Position numbers and translations under genes: made by a program | Notes under the pieces: generated by a model | Seen by the model: the letters and a program-made list of their open reading frames with translations, nothing else | Databases searched by the model: none | What the model was told of the DNA's origin: nothing | Shown: positions 27,887 to 37,347 of the stretch, one piece after another | Numbering within the stretch: the stretch's first letter is position 1 | Layout: each line of letters opens with the position of its first letter | Assembly: GCF_010093235.1 (NCBI RefSeq) | Contig: NZ_PDWP01000015.1 | Coordinates: forward strand, 35,234-99,233 | DNA from: Pseudoxanthomonas suwonensis | GTDB lineage: Bacteria > Pseudomonadota > Gammaproteobacteria > Xanthomonadales > Xanthomonadaceae | Length of the DNA stretch: 64,000 nucleotides | Reading direction: 5' to 3'

Positions 27887-28539
27887 CCTTGGCCCTGTAC
27901 GCGCATCCGTTCTCCTCCTACTCGCAGAAGGTGCTGGTCGCGCACTACGAGAACGCCGTCCCGTTCGAGTACCGCAACCTCGAGGATCCCGCGCACGCCC
28001 GGCAGCTGCAGGCGCTGTGGCCGATGAAGCGCTTCCCGGTGCTGGTCGACGACGGACGCACCGTGCTGGAGGCCAGCACCATCATCGAGTACGTGCAGCT
28101 GCGCCATCCCGGCCCGGTGCCACTGCTTCCGGCCGATCCGCTGCAGGCGGTGGAGGTGCGCATGCTCGACCGATTCTTCGACAACTACGTCTCGACCCCG
28201 CAGCAGAAGGTGGTGTTCGACGCGCTTTGCGCCGAGGGCGACCGCGACCCGCATGGCGTGGACCAGGCGCGGCGCATGCTGGAGACCAGCTATGCCTGGC
28301 TGGAACAGCACCTCGCCGATGGCCGGCCGTGGGCCGCCGGGGCGGACTTCAGCCTCGCCGACTGCGCCGCCGCACCGTTCCTGTTCTATGCCGACTGGAC
28401 GCACCCCATTCCGTCCGGGCATGCCCGGGTGCACGCCTATCGCGCACGGCTGCTGGCCCGGCCCTCCATGAGGCGGGCGGTCGACGAGGCCCGGCCATAC
28501 CGCAGTTACTTCCCGCTCGGGGCGCCGGACCGCGACTGA
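27883..28539 (+). CDS. glutathione S-transferase family protein
   Basis: A 218-residue two-domain GST. The thioredoxin-like N-terminal domain reads LYAHPFSSYSQKVLVAHYEN, with FPVLVDDGRTVLEASTIIEYV (the ES/EAS glutathione-contact region) and a helical C-terminal domain containing FSLADCAAAPFLFYADW. It likely conjugates or reduces electrophiles with glutathione; substrate is unknown. It is translationally coupled to treA (4-nt overlap), an unusual pairing with no obvious metabolic link. Confidence 0.9.
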   Translation: MTLALYAHPFSSYSQKVLVAHYENAVPFEYRNLEDPAHARQLQALWPMKRFPVLVDDGRTVLEASTIIEYVQLRHPGPVPLLPADPLQAVEVRMLDRFFDNYVSTPQQKVVFDALCAEGDRDPHGVDQARRMLETSYAWLEQHLADGRPWAAGADFSLADCAAAPFLFYADWTHPIPSGHARVHAYRARLLARPSMRRAVDEARPYRSYFPLGAPDRD

Positions 28540-28638
28540 GGCGGTCACGCCTCCTGCGGCTGCGGCTTGCTGCACCGCAGCTGGGTTGCCCTGCCGGCCG
28601 ATGTTAGCGTTCACATCAAGCCTGAGGGGAGCCAACGC

Positions 28639-31140
28639 ATGACGACGCCACGCCGCAGTCCGCGATCCATCCGCGCCCGTTCGATCCTGGCCGCCGCGCT
28701 GGTCGCGGCCCTGCCTTCGGCCCTGGCCGAACCACTGCGACTGAACGAGCAGGAATACTTCAGCCGGCCCGGGCTGGACGTCCTGGTGTTCAACAACTAC
28801 TACGACGGCCTGTTCTCCGACGCCAAGCACGCCGGGGTGGAGCTGATCCACCACGGCGTGCGCACTGCCACCAATGGCGACGTGCGCCTTTCGCCCACGC
28901 CCGAGCAGTGGGATCCGGTGGCGCAGCTGGTCGAGCGCAAGGTCGATACGCGCACGGGCACGGTCACCACCCGCCTGGCCTATCCGCAGGAGAACTTCGA
29001 ATACAGCATCCAGGTCGCGCCGCAGGGCGACGGCGTGCGCATCCAGGTCCTGCTCGACAGGCCGCTGCCGAAGTCGCTGCAGGGCCGCGCCGGCTTCAAC
29101 CTCGAGTTCCTGCCTTCGGCCTATTTCGGCAAGTCCTGGACGGTTGGCGATGGCGACCGCAGCGGCCAGTTCCCGCTCTACCCCACCGGTCCCACCGGAC
29201 GCGATGCCGAGGGCAGGCCGGTGCGCCTGCCAATCACCAGCGGCAGGCGCCTGGTGCTGGCGCCGGAGGATCCGCAGCGGCGGGTCGCCATCCAGAGCAA
29301 CAGCGGGGATCTGGGCCTGTACGACGGGCGCAACCAGGCGCAGAACGGCTGGTTCGTGGTGCGCACCCTGCTGCCGGCCGGCAAGCGCGGCGCGGTGCTG
29401 GACTGGACCGTGGAAGGCCACACCCTGCCGGGCTGGACCCGCGACCCGGTGATCGGCCACTCGCAGGTCGGCTACCACCCGGCGCAGCAGAAGGTGGCGG
29501 TGCTGGAGACCGATCCGCGCGCACCCGCGCCCGGCACCGCGCGCCTGCTGCGCATCGGGGCCGACGGCAGCCAGACCGAGGTGCTGGCCTCCACGCCTTC
29601 GCCGTGGGGACGCTACCTGCGCTACCAGTACTACACCTTCGACTTCTCCTCCGTGCGCGAGCCGGGCCTGTACCAGATCGAGGCCGCCGGACAGCGCACC
29701 CACGCCTTCCGCATCGCCGCCGACGTGTATGCCAGCGCCTGGCATCCGACCGCGGACGTTTTCTTCCCGGTGCAGATGGACCACATGTTCGTCAACGAGG
29801 CGTACCGGGTCTGGCACGGCCGCTCGCACATGGACGACGCGCGCCAGGTCGCGCCCAACCACGAGCACTTCGACCTGTTCGGCCAGGGCCCGGAGCTGGA
29901 TTCCCCGTTCCAGCCGGGCGAACACATCCCCGGCCTGGATTACGGCGGCTGGTTCGACGCCGGCGACTTCGACATCCGCACCCAGACCCACTACGCCACC
30001 GTGCTGTCGATGGTCGACACCTGGGAGCGCTTCCGCCCCGGGCGCGACGAGACCACGATCGACCAGCGCCGCAAGCACGTGGAGATCCACGTGCCCGACG
30101 GCAAGCCGGACCTGCTGCAACAGATCGAGCACGGCACGCTCGCCCTGGTCGCCCAGCACCGTGTGTTCGGCCACGCCATCCCCGGCATCGTCGAGCCCGA
30201 CCTGGGGCAGTACACCCACCTGGGCGATGCCTCCACCAAGACCGACGGCAAGGTCCACGACCCCAGCGATCCCGATTCGCCGGCCGACGACCGCCTGGCC
30301 TTCACCACCGCCACCACCGCGCTCAACTACGGCTCGGCCGCCGCGCTGGCCGCCGCCAGCCGCGCCCTGCGCGGCTACAACGACGCGCTGGCCGAGGAAT
30401 GCCTGGCCACCGCGCGCAAGGCCTGGGAGTTCGAGCAGGGCCGCGAGCCCAACCTGTTCCGGGTCGGCAACACCACCGGCGGGCATCCGGACGACGAACA
30501 GCTGCGCGCGGCGGTGCAGCTGCTGCTGAGCACCGGCGAGGCGCAGTACGCCGAGGCGATCCGGGCGCTATGGCCCTCGGTCGGCGGCGAGCGCTTCGGC
30601 TTCAACATCCCGGCGCTGGTCGCGGCCCTGCCGAAGATGGACCAGGGCTTCCGCGACCAGGTGCGCGAACGCGCGGTGCAGCTGCGCGAGCAGTTCGCGC
30701 CGATGGCCGCCGAGAATCCCTACGGCGTGGTGATCACCCGTGGCGGCTGGGCCGGCAACGGCGCGGTGGTGGGCATGGCCATCGCCAACTACCACCTGCA
30801 CAAGGCCTTCCCGGACCTGTTCGACGCCGCGCCCACGCTGCGCGGCCTGGACTACCTCTACGGCACCCATCCGGACTCGAACATCTCCTTCGTGTCCGCG
30901 GTCGGTGCGCGTTCCAAGCAGGTGGCCTACGGCAGCAACCGCGCCGACTTCAGCTTCATCGCCGGCGGCGTGGTGCCCGGCGTGCTGGTGCTCAAGCCGG
31001 ACTTCCCGGAGAACAAGGAGGACTGGCCGTTCTTCTGGGGCCAGAACGAGTACGTGATCGACCTGGCGGCCAACTACATCTTCCTGGTGCACGCGGCCCA
31101 GGACGTGCTCGGCGAAGGCGCCACCCCGACGGCGGAATGA
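28639..31140 (+). CDS. glycoside hydrolase family 9 (cellulase-type), secreted
   Basis: An 833-residue secreted enzyme. A signal peptide ends near PSALAEP. A N-terminal ~270-residue beta-rich region of unknown class is followed by a CelD-type Ig domain (VGYHPAQQKVAVL ... GLYQIEAAG) and the GH9 (alpha/alpha)6 catalytic domain. The DAGDF motif provides Asp440 and Asp443, and the acid residue is Glu804 in WGQNEYVID. Such enzymes cut beta-1,4-glucans or, in some bacteria, exo-glucosamine/chito-oligosaccharides; the substrate is not shown. The ATG at 28639 follows GAGGGGA. Confidence 0.9.
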   Translation: MTTPRRSPRSIRARSILAAALVAALPSALAEPLRLNEQEYFSRPGLDVLVFNNYYDGLFSDAKHAGVELIHHGVRTATNGDVRLSPTPEQWDPVAQLVERKVDTRTGTVTTRLAYPQENFEYSIQVAPQGDGVRIQVLLDRPLPKSLQGRAGFNLEFLPSAYFGKSWTVGDGDRSGQFPLYPTGPTGRDAEGRPVRLPITSGRRLVLAPEDPQRRVAIQSNSGDLGLYDGRNQAQNGWFVVRTLLPAGKRGAVLDWTVEGHTLPGWTRDPVIGHSQVGYHPAQQKVAVLETDPRAPAPGTARLLRIGADGSQTEVLASTPSPWGRYLRYQYYTFDFSSVREPGLYQIEAAGQRTHAFRIAADVYASAWHPTADVFFPVQMDHMFVNEAYRVWHGRSHMDDARQVAPNHEHFDLFGQGPELDSPFQPGEHIPGLDYGGWFDAGDFDIRTQTHYATVLSMVDTWERFRPGRDETTIDQRRKHVEIHVPDGKPDLLQQIEHGTLALVAQHRVFGHAIPGIVEPDLGQYTHLGDASTKTDGKVHDPSDPDSPADDRLAFTTATTALNYGSAAALAAASRALRGYNDALAEECLATARKAWEFEQGREPNLFRVGNTTGGHPDDEQLRAAVQLLLSTGEAQYAEAIRALWPSVGGERFGFNIPALVAALPKMDQGFRDQVRERAVQLREQFAPMAAENPYGVVITRGGWAGNGAVVGMAIANYHLHKAFPDLFDAAPTLRGLDYLYGTHPDSNISFVSAVGARSKQVAYGSNRADFSFIAGGVVPGVLVLKPDFPENKEDWPFFWGQNEYVIDLAANYIFLVHAAQDVLGEGATPTAE

Positions 31141-31256
31141 CGCCGTCCGCGGCGTGCCGGCCACGGCCGGCGCGCCGCCGCTTCCCATGCAGTGCGCCCG
31201 CGTCCCTGCCGCGCGATCGCCGGCGGCAGGCACGCGGCAGGTGGAAAGCGGTTGGC

Positions 31257-33920
31257 TCAGGCGCGCAGTACCGGGCGCCGGCCGCGCTGGAACATGACGC
31301 GCTCCGGCCGGTGCAGGGCGAAACCCTGGGCCAGGTCCACGCCGTGGCCGCGCAGCAGCGGCAGCATGCGCGGGTCGTCGACCCACTCGGCCACCACCCG
31401 CAGCCCGCGCTGGTGGCCGATCTGGGCGATGGCGCTGACGATGATGCCGCTGACCGGGTCGGACTCCAGGTCGCGGATGAAGCTGCCGTCGATCTTGATG
31501 ATGTCCACCGGCAGGTTCTTGAGGTAACCGAACGAGGACATGCCGGCGCCGAAGTCGTCCAGGGCGATGCGACAACCGGCGGCGCGCAGGCGCTCGATCA
31601 CCGGGACCACGTGGCGCAGGTTGCGTACCGCCACCGTCTCGGTGATCTCCAGGCACACGCGCTCGGCGGCCACCCCGTACTCGGCGATGCAGGACAGGAT
31701 GTAATCGGCCAGGCCCTGGTCCTCGATGCTGGCGCCCGAGAGGTTGATCGCGAACGAGCACAGGGCGCTGCCGCGCGGGTGCAGGCGGTCGGCGTGGGCC
31801 AGCGCGGTGCGGATCACCCAGCGGTCGATCGCCGGCATCAGTCCGTAGCGCTCGGCCGCCGGCAGGAAGGCGCCCGGCGCGACCTCGTTGCCGAACTCGT
31901 CGCGCAGGCGCAGCAGCAGCTCGATCCGCGGTGCGTGGTCGCCCGGCTCGGGCGCCAGCGGCACCACCTCCTGGTAGTCCAGCAGCAGGCGGTCCTCCTC
32001 CATCGCCCGGCGCAGGCGCGTGGCCCATTCCATCTCACCCTGGCGGCGGGTCGTGTCCACGTCCTCCAGGTACAGGTGCACGCGGTTGCGGCCGTTTTCC
32101 TTGGCCTGGTAGCAGGCGCTGTCGGCCCAGGCGAGGATGTCCTTCAGGGTGGCGCCGGGCTGGTCGGCCACCACCACGCCGATGCTGGCGCTGACCGTGT
32201 AGGTGCGCCCCTCCCACGGGAACACCACCTCCTCGATGCACTGGCGCATGCGCTCGGCCAGCGCGCGCGCCTGCGAGGGCCCGGTCGCCGGCGCGAGCAG
32301 GCCGAACTCGTCGCCGCCCAGGCGCGCCAGCAGGTCCTGCGGACGCAGCTGCGTGCGCATGGAGTGCACCAGCTCGACCAGCAGCTGGTCGCCGGCCATG
32401 TGGCCGGAGAGGTCGTTGACCAGCTTGAACTGGTCCAGGTCGATGTACAGGACCGCGAAGCTGGCCGCGGAGTCGGCCTCCAGCCCCGCCAGCGCCTTCT
32501 GCAGGCGGCGTTCGAACTCGCGGCGGTTGTACAGTCCGGTCAGTTCGTCGTGCGCGGCCTGGTAGCCCAGCCGTTCGGTCAGCTTGCGCTGCTCGCTGAC
32601 GTCGTTGGCCACCATCAGCAGGTGCGGCACGCCATCGACCACCACCCGCGCCAGCGAGGCGTGCGCCCAGAAGGGTTCGCCATCCACCGGCACGATCAGG
32701 GCCTCGCGCCCGCTCCAGTCGCCGCCGGCGGCGGCCACGTCCACCGCCTGCTGCCCCAGCGCCGGATCGGCGAACAGCGATGTCAGCCCGCAGCCATTGA
32801 CCGCGCCCAGGTGGCGGCGCGCGGCCTGGTTGGCATAGGCCACGCGGCCGTCGCGGGCGTCGGCCAGCAGCACCAGGGCCGGCAGCAGCTCGTTGAGCAC
32901 CTGGAAGCGCGCCTCGCTCTCGCCGAAGCGCTCGCCCATGCGCAGGCCCAGTTCCACAGCGCGGCGCCGGTTGTAGGCCAGGGTCCCCAGCAGCAGGGCC
33001 AGCAGCAGGCTGATCACCGTGCCGGCGACGGCGGTCGTGACCACGCTGGAATAGCTGGTGGCGCCCGGTCGCGGCCACATGACCAGCTCCCAGCGGCGGC
33101 CGCCGAATTCGACCAGGCGCCGCTGCGCATCCGCCGGCGGGCGGGCGCCGGGGTCGTCGGTCGCGTAGACCAGCCCGTCGCCAGGCAGGTCCAGGTCGCG
33201 CACCTGGGCCTGCATCAGTTCGCGGATCCGGCCATCGAGCACGCCCTGCAGCATCGGCGCCACCCGCAGGCTGATGGCCAGCGCGCCCAGCTCACGCTGC
33301 CGCCGCTCCTCCAGCGTGGTCGGGGCCGAACCGTGGCTGTATACCGGCAGGCGCACGATCACGCCCATCCCGGGATGCTCGCCGTCCTGGAACTGCACCA
33401 GCGGGATCGGCGCGGACATGGCGATCGTGTCGGTATCCCGGGCCAGCTCCAGCGCGCGCCGGTTCTCCGGCTGGGTGGCGGCGTCGAAGCCGAGCAGTAC
33501 CTCGTTGCCCTCCAGCGGGGAGACCAGTTCGTACGGATAGGACGGCCCGGGATGGCGGCGGGCGAACGCGGTCACCACGTGGCCGCGCAGGCGGTCGCTC
33601 AGGCGCAGGTTGCGCTGGTAGCGGTCGAAGACCGCCTGGTCAATCTGGTCGTTGCCCAGCAGGACGGTCTGCATGGCGCGCAGGATGAAGGCGGCGCGCC
33701 CCAGGTCCTTGGCCATCTGCTCGCGCGCCGTATCGGCCATGGACTCGTGCATGACCCGCGCATCGGCCTCCACCGCGGCCAGCTCGCGCCGTGCCGCCTC
33801 GGCCGTGCACAGCAGGCCGCCTGCCAGAACCAGCAATGCCCAGGTACGCGGCGCCAGTCGCGGAGCGCGCAGCGTCTCGGCGTCGCCGGAGCGTCCCCGG
33901 GTGGGATCGTCGATCGTCAT
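31257..33920 (-). CDS. CHASE-PAS-GGDEF-EAL c-di-GMP protein
   Basis: An 887-residue inner-membrane protein. Two membrane helices (near residues 25-45 and 295-320) flank a CHASE-like periplasmic sensor. A PAS domain follows, then a diguanylate cyclase with an intact GGDEF (535-539), then an EAL domain from ~640. The EAL has ELLLR, INLSG, LEITET, DDFGAG and IKIDGSF, but AEWVD replaces the usual AEGVE and YQEVVPL the usual YQPIV, so phosphodiesterase activity is uncertain. It should sense an external ligand and change c-di-GMP. It is convergent with the GH9 gene. Confidence 0.93.
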   Translation of the reverse strand: MTIDDPTRGRSGDAETLRAPRLAPRTWALLVLAGGLLCTAEAARRELAAVEADARVMHESMADTAREQMAKDLGRAAFILRAMQTVLLGNDQIDQAVFDRYQRNLRLSDRLRGHVVTAFARRHPGPSYPYELVSPLEGNEVLLGFDAATQPENRRALELARDTDTIAMSAPIPLVQFQDGEHPGMGVIVRLPVYSHGSAPTTLEERRQRELGALAISLRVAPMLQGVLDGRIRELMQAQVRDLDLPGDGLVYATDDPGARPPADAQRRLVEFGGRRWELVMWPRPGATSYSSVVTTAVAGTVISLLLALLLGTLAYNRRRAVELGLRMGERFGESEARFQVLNELLPALVLLADARDGRVAYANQAARRHLGAVNGCGLTSLFADPALGQQAVDVAAAGGDWSGREALIVPVDGEPFWAHASLARVVVDGVPHLLMVANDVSEQRKLTERLGYQAAHDELTGLYNRREFERRLQKALAGLEADSAASFAVLYIDLDQFKLVNDLSGHMAGDQLLVELVHSMRTQLRPQDLLARLGGDEFGLLAPATGPSQARALAERMRQCIEEVVFPWEGRTYTVSASIGVVVADQPGATLKDILAWADSACYQAKENGRNRVHLYLEDVDTTRRQGEMEWATRLRRAMEEDRLLLDYQEVVPLAPEPGDHAPRIELLLRLRDEFGNEVAPGAFLPAAERYGLMPAIDRWVIRTALAHADRLHPRGSALCSFAINLSGASIEDQGLADYILSCIAEYGVAAERVCLEITETVAVRNLRHVVPVIERLRAAGCRIALDDFGAGMSSFGYLKNLPVDIIKIDGSFIRDLESDPVSGIIVSAIAQIGHQRGLRVVAEWVDDPRMLPLLRGHGVDLAQGFALHRPERVMFQRGRRPVLRA

Positions 33921-34129
33921 CCCTGCGTTCCTGCCTGGCCCATGGAGAGTGGTTGGTCGCGAAGCCGCGAGCCCCGGGCGGCCCCCTGCAGCGTCCGGCC
34001 CGACCATCCTGTTGTATCGGTCCCCATGGCCCATTCTTGACCGTAACCTCCCCGGGCGCACGTCCGGGTCGGCCCCGGCGGGCGCTCCGGTTACGATGCC
34101 ACGCCCTGTCCGCGGCCCTCCGCCTTCCG

Positions 34130-34972
34130 ATGCCCCGCCTCCCCGTTCCCCTGCTCACCCTCGAAGCCGCCCGCCCGCTGCTGGCCTCGCGCGATGCCGG
34201 CGACGGCGGCTGCGAACTGTCCCTGGACCTGGGCCGCAGTCGCAGCCGCGTCGAGACCGGACCCGGGGAATGGGCCTGGCAGGGCCGCGCCTTCCCGTAT
34301 CCGGGCAAGCTGCGCGACCGCACCATCTACTACCCGGATGGCGATGGCTGGGAGCCGGTCTCGCGCTACGCCGGCTCGCTGATCAAGCTCGTGCCCACCC
34401 CGTGGGGCGCGCCGACCTTCGAGATCGACGGCATCAAGATGCTGCCCACGGCGAAGGAATCGCCGCTGGAGGACGCACGCCGCAAGGTCGCCCTGGTGCA
34501 GCCGCGTGGACGCACCGTGCTGGATACCTGCGGCGGCCTGGGCTACTTCGCGGCCTGCTGCCTGGAGGCGGGCGTGGCGCGAATCGTCTCCTTCGAGAAG
34601 AACGAGAGCGTGCTGTGGCTGCGCACGCTCAACCCGTGGTCGCCCGACCCGGAAAGCGCCGAGGCCGGGGGACGCCTGGAGCTCAATCACGGCGACGTGT
34701 CCCGGGCCATCGCCGGCCTGCCGGATGCTTCGTTCGATGCCCTGCTGCACGACCCGCCCCGCTTCGGCATCGCCGGCGAGCTGTATTCGCAGGAGTTCTA
34801 CGGGCAGCTGGCGCGGGTGCTGCGTCGCGGCGGTCGCCTGTTCCACTACACCGGCAGCCCCAACCGCCTCACCAGTGGCCGCGACGTGCCGCGTGAAGTG
34901 GCGAAGCGCCTGGAGAAGGCGGGCTTCCGCGCCGAGCTGGCCCTGGACGGCGTGCTGGCGACGCGACGCTAG
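34130..34972 (+). CDS. class I SAM-dependent methyltransferase
   Basis: A 280-residue protein with a Rossmann-type SAM-binding site: motif I LDTCGGLGYFAACCLEAG (Asp132 region), the acidic end of strand 2 in IVSFEKNESV, and a DALLHDPPRF motif resembling the D-P-P-R/Y of N-methylases. The N-terminal third is a distinct beta-rich segment. It resembles archaeal-type spermidine-synthase-like methyltransferases; substrate is unknown. Its 210-nt upstream region is shared with the divergent GGDEF-EAL gene. Confidence 0.8.
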   Translation: MPRLPVPLLTLEAARPLLASRDAGDGGCELSLDLGRSRSRVETGPGEWAWQGRAFPYPGKLRDRTIYYPDGDGWEPVSRYAGSLIKLVPTPWGAPTFEIDGIKMLPTAKESPLEDARRKVALVQPRGRTVLDTCGGLGYFAACCLEAGVARIVSFEKNESVLWLRTLNPWSPDPESAEAGGRLELNHGDVSRAIAGLPDASFDALLHDPPRFGIAGELYSQEFYGQLARVLRRGGRLFHYTGSPNRLTSGRDVPREVAKRLEKAGFRAELALDGVLATRR

Positions 34973-35170
34973 CGCATCCACGATCCCGCCCCCGACGCAC
35001 CGGGGATGGCTTTGCCGCCGGCAGGGGCAGCGGAGGCGTGGCAGCGCCAGGGCGCGACCCCGGCACTCGACGCCTCTCCGGGGGACAGGCATGGATTGCC
35101 GCACCCTCCTTGCCGCCGCATCGCTCGCTGCCGCTGGCGTCGCCCTTGCCGCCACCGGCATCGCCAGCCG

Positions 35171-35707
35171 TCACCGCCCCGGCGCTGCCTCCGCGTGGTG
35201 GTGCTGGCGCGCCAGCTGCTGCAGGGCCATGCCGGCGTCGCCGACCACCAGCGGCGCCGGCACCGAAAGCATCAGGTTCAGCGGCAGGCCGAACTCCTCG
35301 ATGTTCCAGCCATGTACGTCCAGCAGGCCATCGGCACCGATCGCATGCGGGTGCCGCAGGCGGATGCGCTGGGCCAGGCTGCCGTGTTCGGGGATGTAGC
35401 CATACACCGGCTTGCCCCTGGCAACCGCATAACCGACTTCGAAACAGGTGCCGCTATCCGGCTCCGGACCCCGGAAGAAGTCGAGGTTGGCCAGCACCGC
35501 GTCGGCCCGCTCGATCAGGGCGATGTTGTTGCGGTAGATCCACTGCGCCTGCGCGGCCGGTTCGGTGATCCCGGCGGGAACCTCCTGGTCCAGCGGGAAC
35601 AGGCCTTCGAAGCCGTGGCGCGCGCAGAGCGCCTTCAGCTCGCGCCCACGCTCCCGTGCATCGGGGCGGAAGACATCGGGGCCGGCGAGGTAGATGGAAC
35701 GGATCAT
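35171..35707 (-). CDS. nucleoside 2-deoxyribosyltransferase
   Basis: A 178-residue enzyme that exchanges the base of 2-deoxynucleosides (salvage). It begins MIRSIYLAGPDVFRPDA, has ANLDFFRGPEPDSGTCFEVGYAVARGKPVYGY with the nucleophile Glu90 in FEVGYA, and a C-terminal EFGLPLNLMLS. Length is normal plus a short Gln/His-rich tail. No Shine-Dalgarno is seen: a terminator-like hairpin and its T-run end 3 nt before the ATG at 35707, so translation initiation is odd. A longer start at 35761 would read through that hairpin. Confidence 0.88.
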   Translation of the reverse strand: MIRSIYLAGPDVFRPDARERGRELKALCARHGFEGLFPLDQEVPAGITEPAAQAQWIYRNNIALIERADAVLANLDFFRGPEPDSGTCFEVGYAVARGKPVYGYIPEHGSLAQRIRLRHPHAIGADGLLDVHGWNIEEFGLPLNLMLSVPAPLVVGDAGMALQQLARQHHHAEAAPGR

Positions 35708-35710
35708 CGG

Positions 35711-35737
35711 AAAAAAAGCGCGCGCCCGAGGCGCGCG
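35711..35737 (-). terminator. rho-independent terminator after usp
   Basis: Read on the minus strand, an 8-9 bp GC stem (CGCGCGCC, short loop, GGGCGCGCG) is followed by seven Ts, which ends 3 nt from the start codon of the deoxyribosyltransferase gene. It stands 67 nt after the stop of the universal stress gene and should terminate it. Confidence 0.85.
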
Positions 35738-35803
35738 AAAAGACCTGGCACGCCGCCCCAACCGAGGGGCGGAGTTGGAACCGGGGCGGCGTGCCGCTGC
35801 AGG

Positions 35804-36253
35804 TCAGTGGACGGGCGGTCGATAGACCAGCACCGGGAGATCGGAATGGGTAAGCACCTTGGCGGTGACACTGCCCAGCACCAGGGCCTTGATGCCGCGG
35901 CGGCCGTGCGAGGCCATCGCCACCAGGTCGCAGCCACGTTCGCGCGCGGTCTGGATGATCGCCTCGTGCGGATCGTCGGCGCTGAGCGCCACGGTGTCGT
36001 GCTGGACGCCAGCGGCCTTGGCCAGTTCGGTGGCCCGGGCCAGGCGCCGGTCCGCCTCCTCGCGCGCGTACTTCTCGTAGGCATCGCGGGTGGCCGCCAC
36101 CTGTTCGGGTTCGTAGGCGACCACCTGGAAGGGCTCGATCACGGTCAGCACCGTGACCTTGGCGCCCATCCCCTTGGCGAGCCTGAGCGCCTGCTCGAGC
36201 GCGCTGTCGGACAGCGGCGAACCATCGGTCGGAACCAGGATATGCGTGTACAT
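35804..36253 (-). CDS. universal stress protein (UspA family)
   Basis: A 149-residue cytoplasmic USP. HILVPTDGSPLSDSALEQAL at the N-terminus and the nucleotide-binding G-2x-G-9x-G(S) motif in HGRRGIKALVLGSVTAKVLTHS at the C-terminus show an ATP-binding UspA-type fold. It is expected to help survive starvation or oxidative stress. The ATG at 36253 is preceded by AGGGAAGGAGGCA-like sequence. A terminator lies downstream at 35711-35737, so this is probably a single-gene unit. Confidence 0.93.
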   Translation of the reverse strand: MYTHILVPTDGSPLSDSALEQALRLAKGMGAKVTVLTVIEPFQVVAYEPEQVAATRDAYEKYAREEADRRLARATELAKAAGVQHDTVALSADDPHEAIIQTARERGCDLVAMASHGRRGIKALVLGSVTAKVLTHSDLPVLVYRPPVH

Positions 36254-36354
36254 GGCACTGCCTCCTTCCCTAGGGTGAGAGGCATTCTCGGCCGGCGCGG
36301 CCGGCACGTCCTTGATCCGGATCAAGCCGGGCGCGGACGCCCGGATCTCGCGGT

Positions 36355-36774
36355 TCAGGTGTCGCGGCCGTCCTGCACCCCGAGTACGGTTCCGCCCTGC
36401 GCATCGGTCTGGCAGGTCCATGCGCTGCGCAGCTCCTGGCGCTGCACCCGCACTTCCACGCCGGTCTGGGTGCGCGCCGTCCCGGTGACGACCAGCTCCG
36501 CCGCCGGCGTGCCGGACAGGTTCGCCACCTCCTCAAGACAGGTGCGCTGCGCGTCCGGATAGCGGTCAAGTGCGGTGTCGCCCGCTTCCGCCCCGGCGCC
36601 GCCACCGTTGGCAACCTCGCCGGCAGCCGCCGCGTTGCCCGCCGCCACCGCGGCGTCGGTAGGCGCGTCCTGCAGGGTGCCGCCCTGGGTAGCGTCAGGG
36701 CCGGCGCCATTGCCGCAGGCCGACAGCGATAGGGCGGCCACCACGGCCGCGGCGAGGATCCGGCTGCGTTGCAT
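36355..36774 (-). CDS. hypothetical lipoprotein
   Basis: A 139-residue lipoprotein (lipobox LSAC near residue 18) with an Ala/Gly-rich linker (residues ~20-60) followed by a small domain with three cysteines (QRTCLEEVANLSG and SAWTCQTD). Family unknown. The ATG at 36774 is chosen because GGGAG lies 7 nt upstream; the ATGs at 36780 and 36792 sit on or before it. It is 14 nt downstream of the CBS gene, so the two form a unit. Confidence 0.75.
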   Translation of the reverse strand: MQRSRILAAAVVAALSLSACGNGAGPDATQGGTLQDAPTDAAVAAGNAAAAGEVANGGGAGAEAGDTALDRYPDAQRTCLEEVANLSGTPAAELVVTGTARTQTGVEVRVQRQELRSAWTCQTDAQGGTVLGVQDGRDT

Positions 36775-36788
36775 GGTCATCTCCCGGT

Positions 36789-37202
36789 TCAATGCGGACG
36801 CGCCACGCCGCGCAGCAGCTCCTGCGAGGCCTCGTCGTCGCGGCTGTGGGCGAAGTTGGCCAGCGACACGATGCCGACCAGGCGCATGTCGCGGTCGAGT
36901 ACCGGCAGGCGCCGTTTCTCCAGCCCGGCCATGTTGGCCGCGACTTCATCGACATCCTCGTCTTCGAAGCAGTACTTCACCTCCGGCGTCATCACCTCGC
37001 CCACCGGGCTGTCCGCGCTGCGGCCTTCGCTGATGCCGCGCAGGACCATGTCGCGGTCGGTCACCATCCCCACCAGGCGGTCGTTTTCGCCCACGGGGAG
37101 GCAGCCGATGTCGCGCTCGGCCATCCGGCGCGCGGCATCCTGCATCGAGGTGGACGGGGAGATGACGCAGACATCGCGGCTCATCACGTCGCCGATACGC
37201 AT
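36789..37202 (-). CDS. CBS-pair domain protein
   Basis: A 137-residue protein made of two CBS motifs, MRIGDVMSRDVCVISPSTSMQDAARRMAERDIGCLPV and GEVMTPEVKYCFEDEDVDEVAANMAGLEKRRLPVLD. CBS pairs bind adenosine nucleotides or similar ligands; stand-alone ones are regulators, often general-stress genes. It is the promoter-proximal gene of a pair with the lipoprotein. Confidence 0.9.
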   Translation of the reverse strand: MRIGDVMSRDVCVISPSTSMQDAARRMAERDIGCLPVGENDRLVGMVTDRDMVLRGISEGRSADSPVGEVMTPEVKYCFEDEDVDEVAANMAGLEKRRLPVLDRDMRLVGIVSLANFAHSRDDEASQELLRGVARPH

Positions 37203-37347
37203 GGCGCTGCTCCTGCTGGGAATGGACTGCCATCGTCGGCAACGGCGGATTAACCACCCGGCAAGAATCGCGCATGGATAACGTTAATAGGCGATCCGGC
37301 CGGCGGATCTGACGCAGCCGTGACGCCCACGCGCCGAAGATGCCGGC

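Noticed and set aside
28908..34040. A 1710-codon open frame on the plus strand
   Set aside because: It reads across the GH9 gene in a wrong frame and antisense to the GGDEF-EAL gene, is low-complexity, and has no ribosome site.
35091..35399. A short plus-strand frame starting like a signal peptide (MDCRTLLAAASLAAAG)
   Set aside because: After ~25 residues it runs opposite the deoxyribosyltransferase gene and becomes Arg/Ser-rich; at most a decayed leader, not supported as a gene.
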